Below, piece by piece: positions 5,382 through 6,524 of a stretch of 6,524 bases of DNA (the first letter of the stretch is position 1; each line of letters begins with the position of its first letter). Below the pieces are notes generated by a model that saw only the letters and a list, made by a program, of their open reading frames with translations, was not told the origin of the DNA and ran no database searches. The position numbers were made by a program, and so were the translations under genes. This DNA comes from JBFHRB01 sp041591915 (GTDB taxonomy: Bacteria > Actinomycetota > Nitriliruptoria > Nitriliruptorales > Nitriliruptoraceae): positions 1 through 6,524 of the forward strand of contig JBFHRB010000190.1 in the NCBI GenBank assembly GCA_041591915.1, in the 5' to 3' direction.

Positions 5382-6284
5382 GTGTCGGACTCTGTCGTCC
5401 CTGTTTCCCGTTCGAAGTCCTCAGACGGCGCCGCTGCGCCCGCGTACGGCGGCACGCCCGCTGAGGCGGCGTCAGCGCCTCGCCGTCGACCGACATCGAT
5501 CCACGACCTCCGCGCCTACAAGGAGCGGGGCGAGCGGTTCGTGATGCTCACCGCGTACGACTACCTGTCGGCGCAGATCCTCGACGAGGCCGGCGTGCCC
5601 GTCATCCTCGTGGGCGACAGCCTCGGGATGGTCATGCTCGGCTACGACTCCACCGTGCCCGTCACGATGGACGAGATGCTGCACCACACCCGTGCGGTGT
5701 CGCGCGGGGCGCCGAACACGCTCGTCGTCGGCGACATGCCGTTCGGCACCTACCAGGACGGCCCGTCCCAGGCGCTGGCGAACGCGACCCGCTTCCTCAA
5801 GGAGGCCGGTGCGAACGCCGTGAAGCTCGAGGGCGGCGGCCCGATGGCCGAGTCGGTGGCGAAGCTCGTGCGCGCCGGCATCCCGGTGATGGGCCACCTC
5901 GGCCTGACGCCGCAGTCGGTCAACCAGTTCGGCGGCTTCAAGGTGCAGGGCCGCGAGGCCTCGGCAGCCGACGCCATCGTCGAGGACGCCAAGGCGCTGG
6001 AGGCGGCCGGGGCGTTCTCGATCGTGCTCGAGTGCGTGCCCACCGAGGTCGGCCGCCGGGTCACCGAGGCCGTCAGCGTGCCGACCATCGGCATCGGCGC
6101 CGGCGACGAGATGGACGCCCAGGTCCTCGTCTGGCACGACTTCCTCGGCCTGACCACCGGCCGCCTCCCCCGGTTCGTGAAGCAGTACGCGAACCTGCGG
6201 GGCGAGGTGACCGGCGCGGTCAAGGCGTACATGTCGGAGGTCGCGGACGGCGAGTACCCGGCCCCCGAGCACCGGTACGAGTAG
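5382..6284 (+). CDS. panB: 3-methyl-2-oxobutanoate hydroxymethyltransferase (ketopantoate hydroxymethyltransferase)
   Basis: First committed enzyme of pantothenate (vitamin B5/CoA) synthesis. It transfers a one-carbon unit from 5,10-methylene-tetrahydrofolate to 2-oxoisovalerate, giving ketopantoate, in the cytoplasm with a divalent metal. The product is 300 residues. The catalytic barrel spans about residues 36-296: MLTAYDYLSAQILDEAG (55-71), metal ligands D79 (VGDS) and D118 (VVGDMPFGTYQ) with the family's 39-residue spacing, KLEGG with K148 and E150, GHLGLTPQSVNQFGG with H172, catalytic E217 (VLECVP), GIGAG (237-241), and DFLGL/RFVKQYANL near the end. GTG at 5382 is set by GGAGG at 5370-5374, seven bases upstream; the frame is open further up but not conserved. 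Residues 1-35 are Ser/Ala-rich and probably disordered, making this slightly longer than typical PanB proteins. It is transcribed alone here; panC and panD are not in the window. Its proximity to nadE is common in actinobacteria, with other genes between them in this genome. Confidence 0.97.
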   Translation: MSDSVVPVSRSKSSDGAAAPAYGGTPAEAASAPRRRPTSIHDLRAYKERGERFVMLTAYDYLSAQILDEAGVPVILVGDSLGMVMLGYDSTVPVTMDEMLHHTRAVSRGAPNTLVVGDMPFGTYQDGPSQALANATRFLKEAGANAVKLEGGGPMAESVAKLVRAGIPVMGHLGLTPQSVNQFGGFKVQGREASAADAIVEDAKALEAAGAFSIVLECVPTEVGRRVTEAVSVPTIGIGAGDEMDAQVLVWHDFLGLTTGRLPRFVKQYANLRGEVTGAVKAYMSEVADGEYPAPEHRYE

Positions 6285-6362
6285 GCGGGTCGCGGGCTCG
6301 GAGTCGACCTGCGCGTCTGGTGCGGTGTCGGTGTCGTGACGCGCGCGTTGTGGATGGCCGGC

Positions 6363-6391
6363 TTGACGGTGTCGCGGGTCGAACGTATGTT
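6363..6391 (+). promoter_or_regulatory. Sigma-70-type promoter overlapping the SOS box
   Basis: TTGACG (6363-6368), a 17-bp spacer, then TATGTT (6386-6391). It is the best -35/-10 pair in the window. The -10 lies inside the LexA-like operator, so repressor binding would block it. It points at the partial gene starting at 6436, giving a leader of about 37 nt. Confidence 0.7.
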
Positions 6392-6394
6392 CGG
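6379..6394 (+). promoter_or_regulatory. LexA (SOS) box
   Basis: TCGAACGTATGTTCGG matches 11 of 12 fixed bases of the actinobacterial SOS operator TCGAAC-n4-GTTCGA; only the last base differs. It overlaps the -10 of a strong promoter, as expected for a LexA-repressed, DNA-damage-inducible gene. Confidence 0.78.
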
Positions 6395-6435
6395 GTCCGT
6401 CAGCTCGGGGGCGGGCCGACACCGGGAAGTGAACG

Positions 6436-6524
6436 TTGCGCCTGCTCCGCGATGCCGTTGAGGACCTGATCGGGTCCGACCTCTCACGCATGGCCCCTGA
6501 TGGGGTGCGTGCGTCGGTGGTGGC
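6436..6524 (+). CDS. Start of an unidentified, probably SOS-inducible gene, cut by window edge
   Basis: Only the first 29 codons are visible, beginning MRLLRDAVEDLIGSDLSR. The TTG start at 6436 is the first start codon after an in-frame TGA (6430-6432). It has a weak GGGAAG ribosome site six bases upstream and lies about 45 bp below the SOS-controlled promoter. An in-frame ATG at 6490 is the alternative start. The fragment is too short to identify. Many actinobacterial DUF222/HNH endonuclease (13E12-type) genes carry such SOS promoters and have similar acidic helical N-termini, so that is one possibility, not a call. Confidence 0.55.
   Translation, partial: MRLLRDAVEDLIGSDLSRMAPDGVRASVV

Noticed and set aside
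5241..5455. Upstream extension of the MerB-like frame to an ATG at 5455
   Set aside because: The extra 74 codons are antisense to panB and its spacer and carry no MerB similarity.
6285..6362. Terminator after panB
   Set aside because: GC-rich, but I found no convincing stem with a small loop or T-run.
5472..6491. 339-codon open frame on the minus strand
   Set aside because: Antisense to panB; low-complexity composition and no family similarity.
1..6524. tRNA, rRNA, CRISPR, insertion sequence or phage attachment site
   Set aside because: No cloverleaf, repeat-spacer array, transposase or terminal inverted repeats were seen on either strand.

Overview
This is a high-GC, densely packed stretch of chromosome. 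Strong G/C third-position bias, GTG and TTG starts, AGGAGG-type ribosome sites and TANNNT -10 elements point to an Actinomycetota bacterium. A short-form glutamine-dependent NAD+ synthetase near panB also fits that phylum. Genus cannot be read from the window.

Layout. Positions 1-1214 (minus) hold most of an ammonium transporter gene, whose 3' end runs off the left edge. A 188-bp divergent spacer follows. It carries four pentamers at an exact 11-bp pitch that look like a GlnR nitrogen-control site. nadE (1403-3109, plus) ends in a hairpin that encloses its stop codon. Next comes a two-gene plus-strand unit: an H-NOX heme nitric-oxide sensor (3188-3730) and, 2 bp later, a small soluble histidine kinase (3733-4545). 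Facing them on the minus strand is an alkylmercury-lyase (MerB) family gene (5233-4550). Its reading frame is interrupted by one TGA, exactly where MerB has catalytic Cys159. panB (5382-6284, plus) diverges from it. The right edge has a near-consensus LexA/SOS operator embedded in a -35/-10 promoter, followed by the first 29 codons of an unidentified gene.

Main result. The two open frames 5233-4775 and 4765-4550 are in the same frame and are best read as one 227-residue protein with selenocysteine at position 154. Both halves align to MerB: Cys93/Asp96 correspond to MerB Cys96/Asp99, Cys114 to Cys117, and the TGA to Cys159. Starting 11 nt after the UGA there is an 8-bp hairpin with apical loop GGUC, the same loop and nearly the same spacing as I recall for the E. 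coli fdhF SECIS. A conventional annotation would split this gene or call it a pseudogene. I infer a selenocysteine form of a MerB-family enzyme. The main caveat is that part of the hairpin is forced by the conserved Leu-Phe-Arg-Ser-Glu-Glu coding.

How the genes work together. Ammonium uptake and a glutamine-consuming NAD+ synthetase share a spacer with a GlnR-like site, which suggests nitrogen control of at least amt. H-NOX and the kinase form a gas-sensing pair, but no response regulator lies in the window. PanB (pantothenate/CoA) and NadE are cofactor housekeeping genes. The MerB-like gene has no visible mer operon partners. No tRNA, rRNA, CRISPR array, transposon or long repeat is visible, and no gap between genes exceeds 190 bp.
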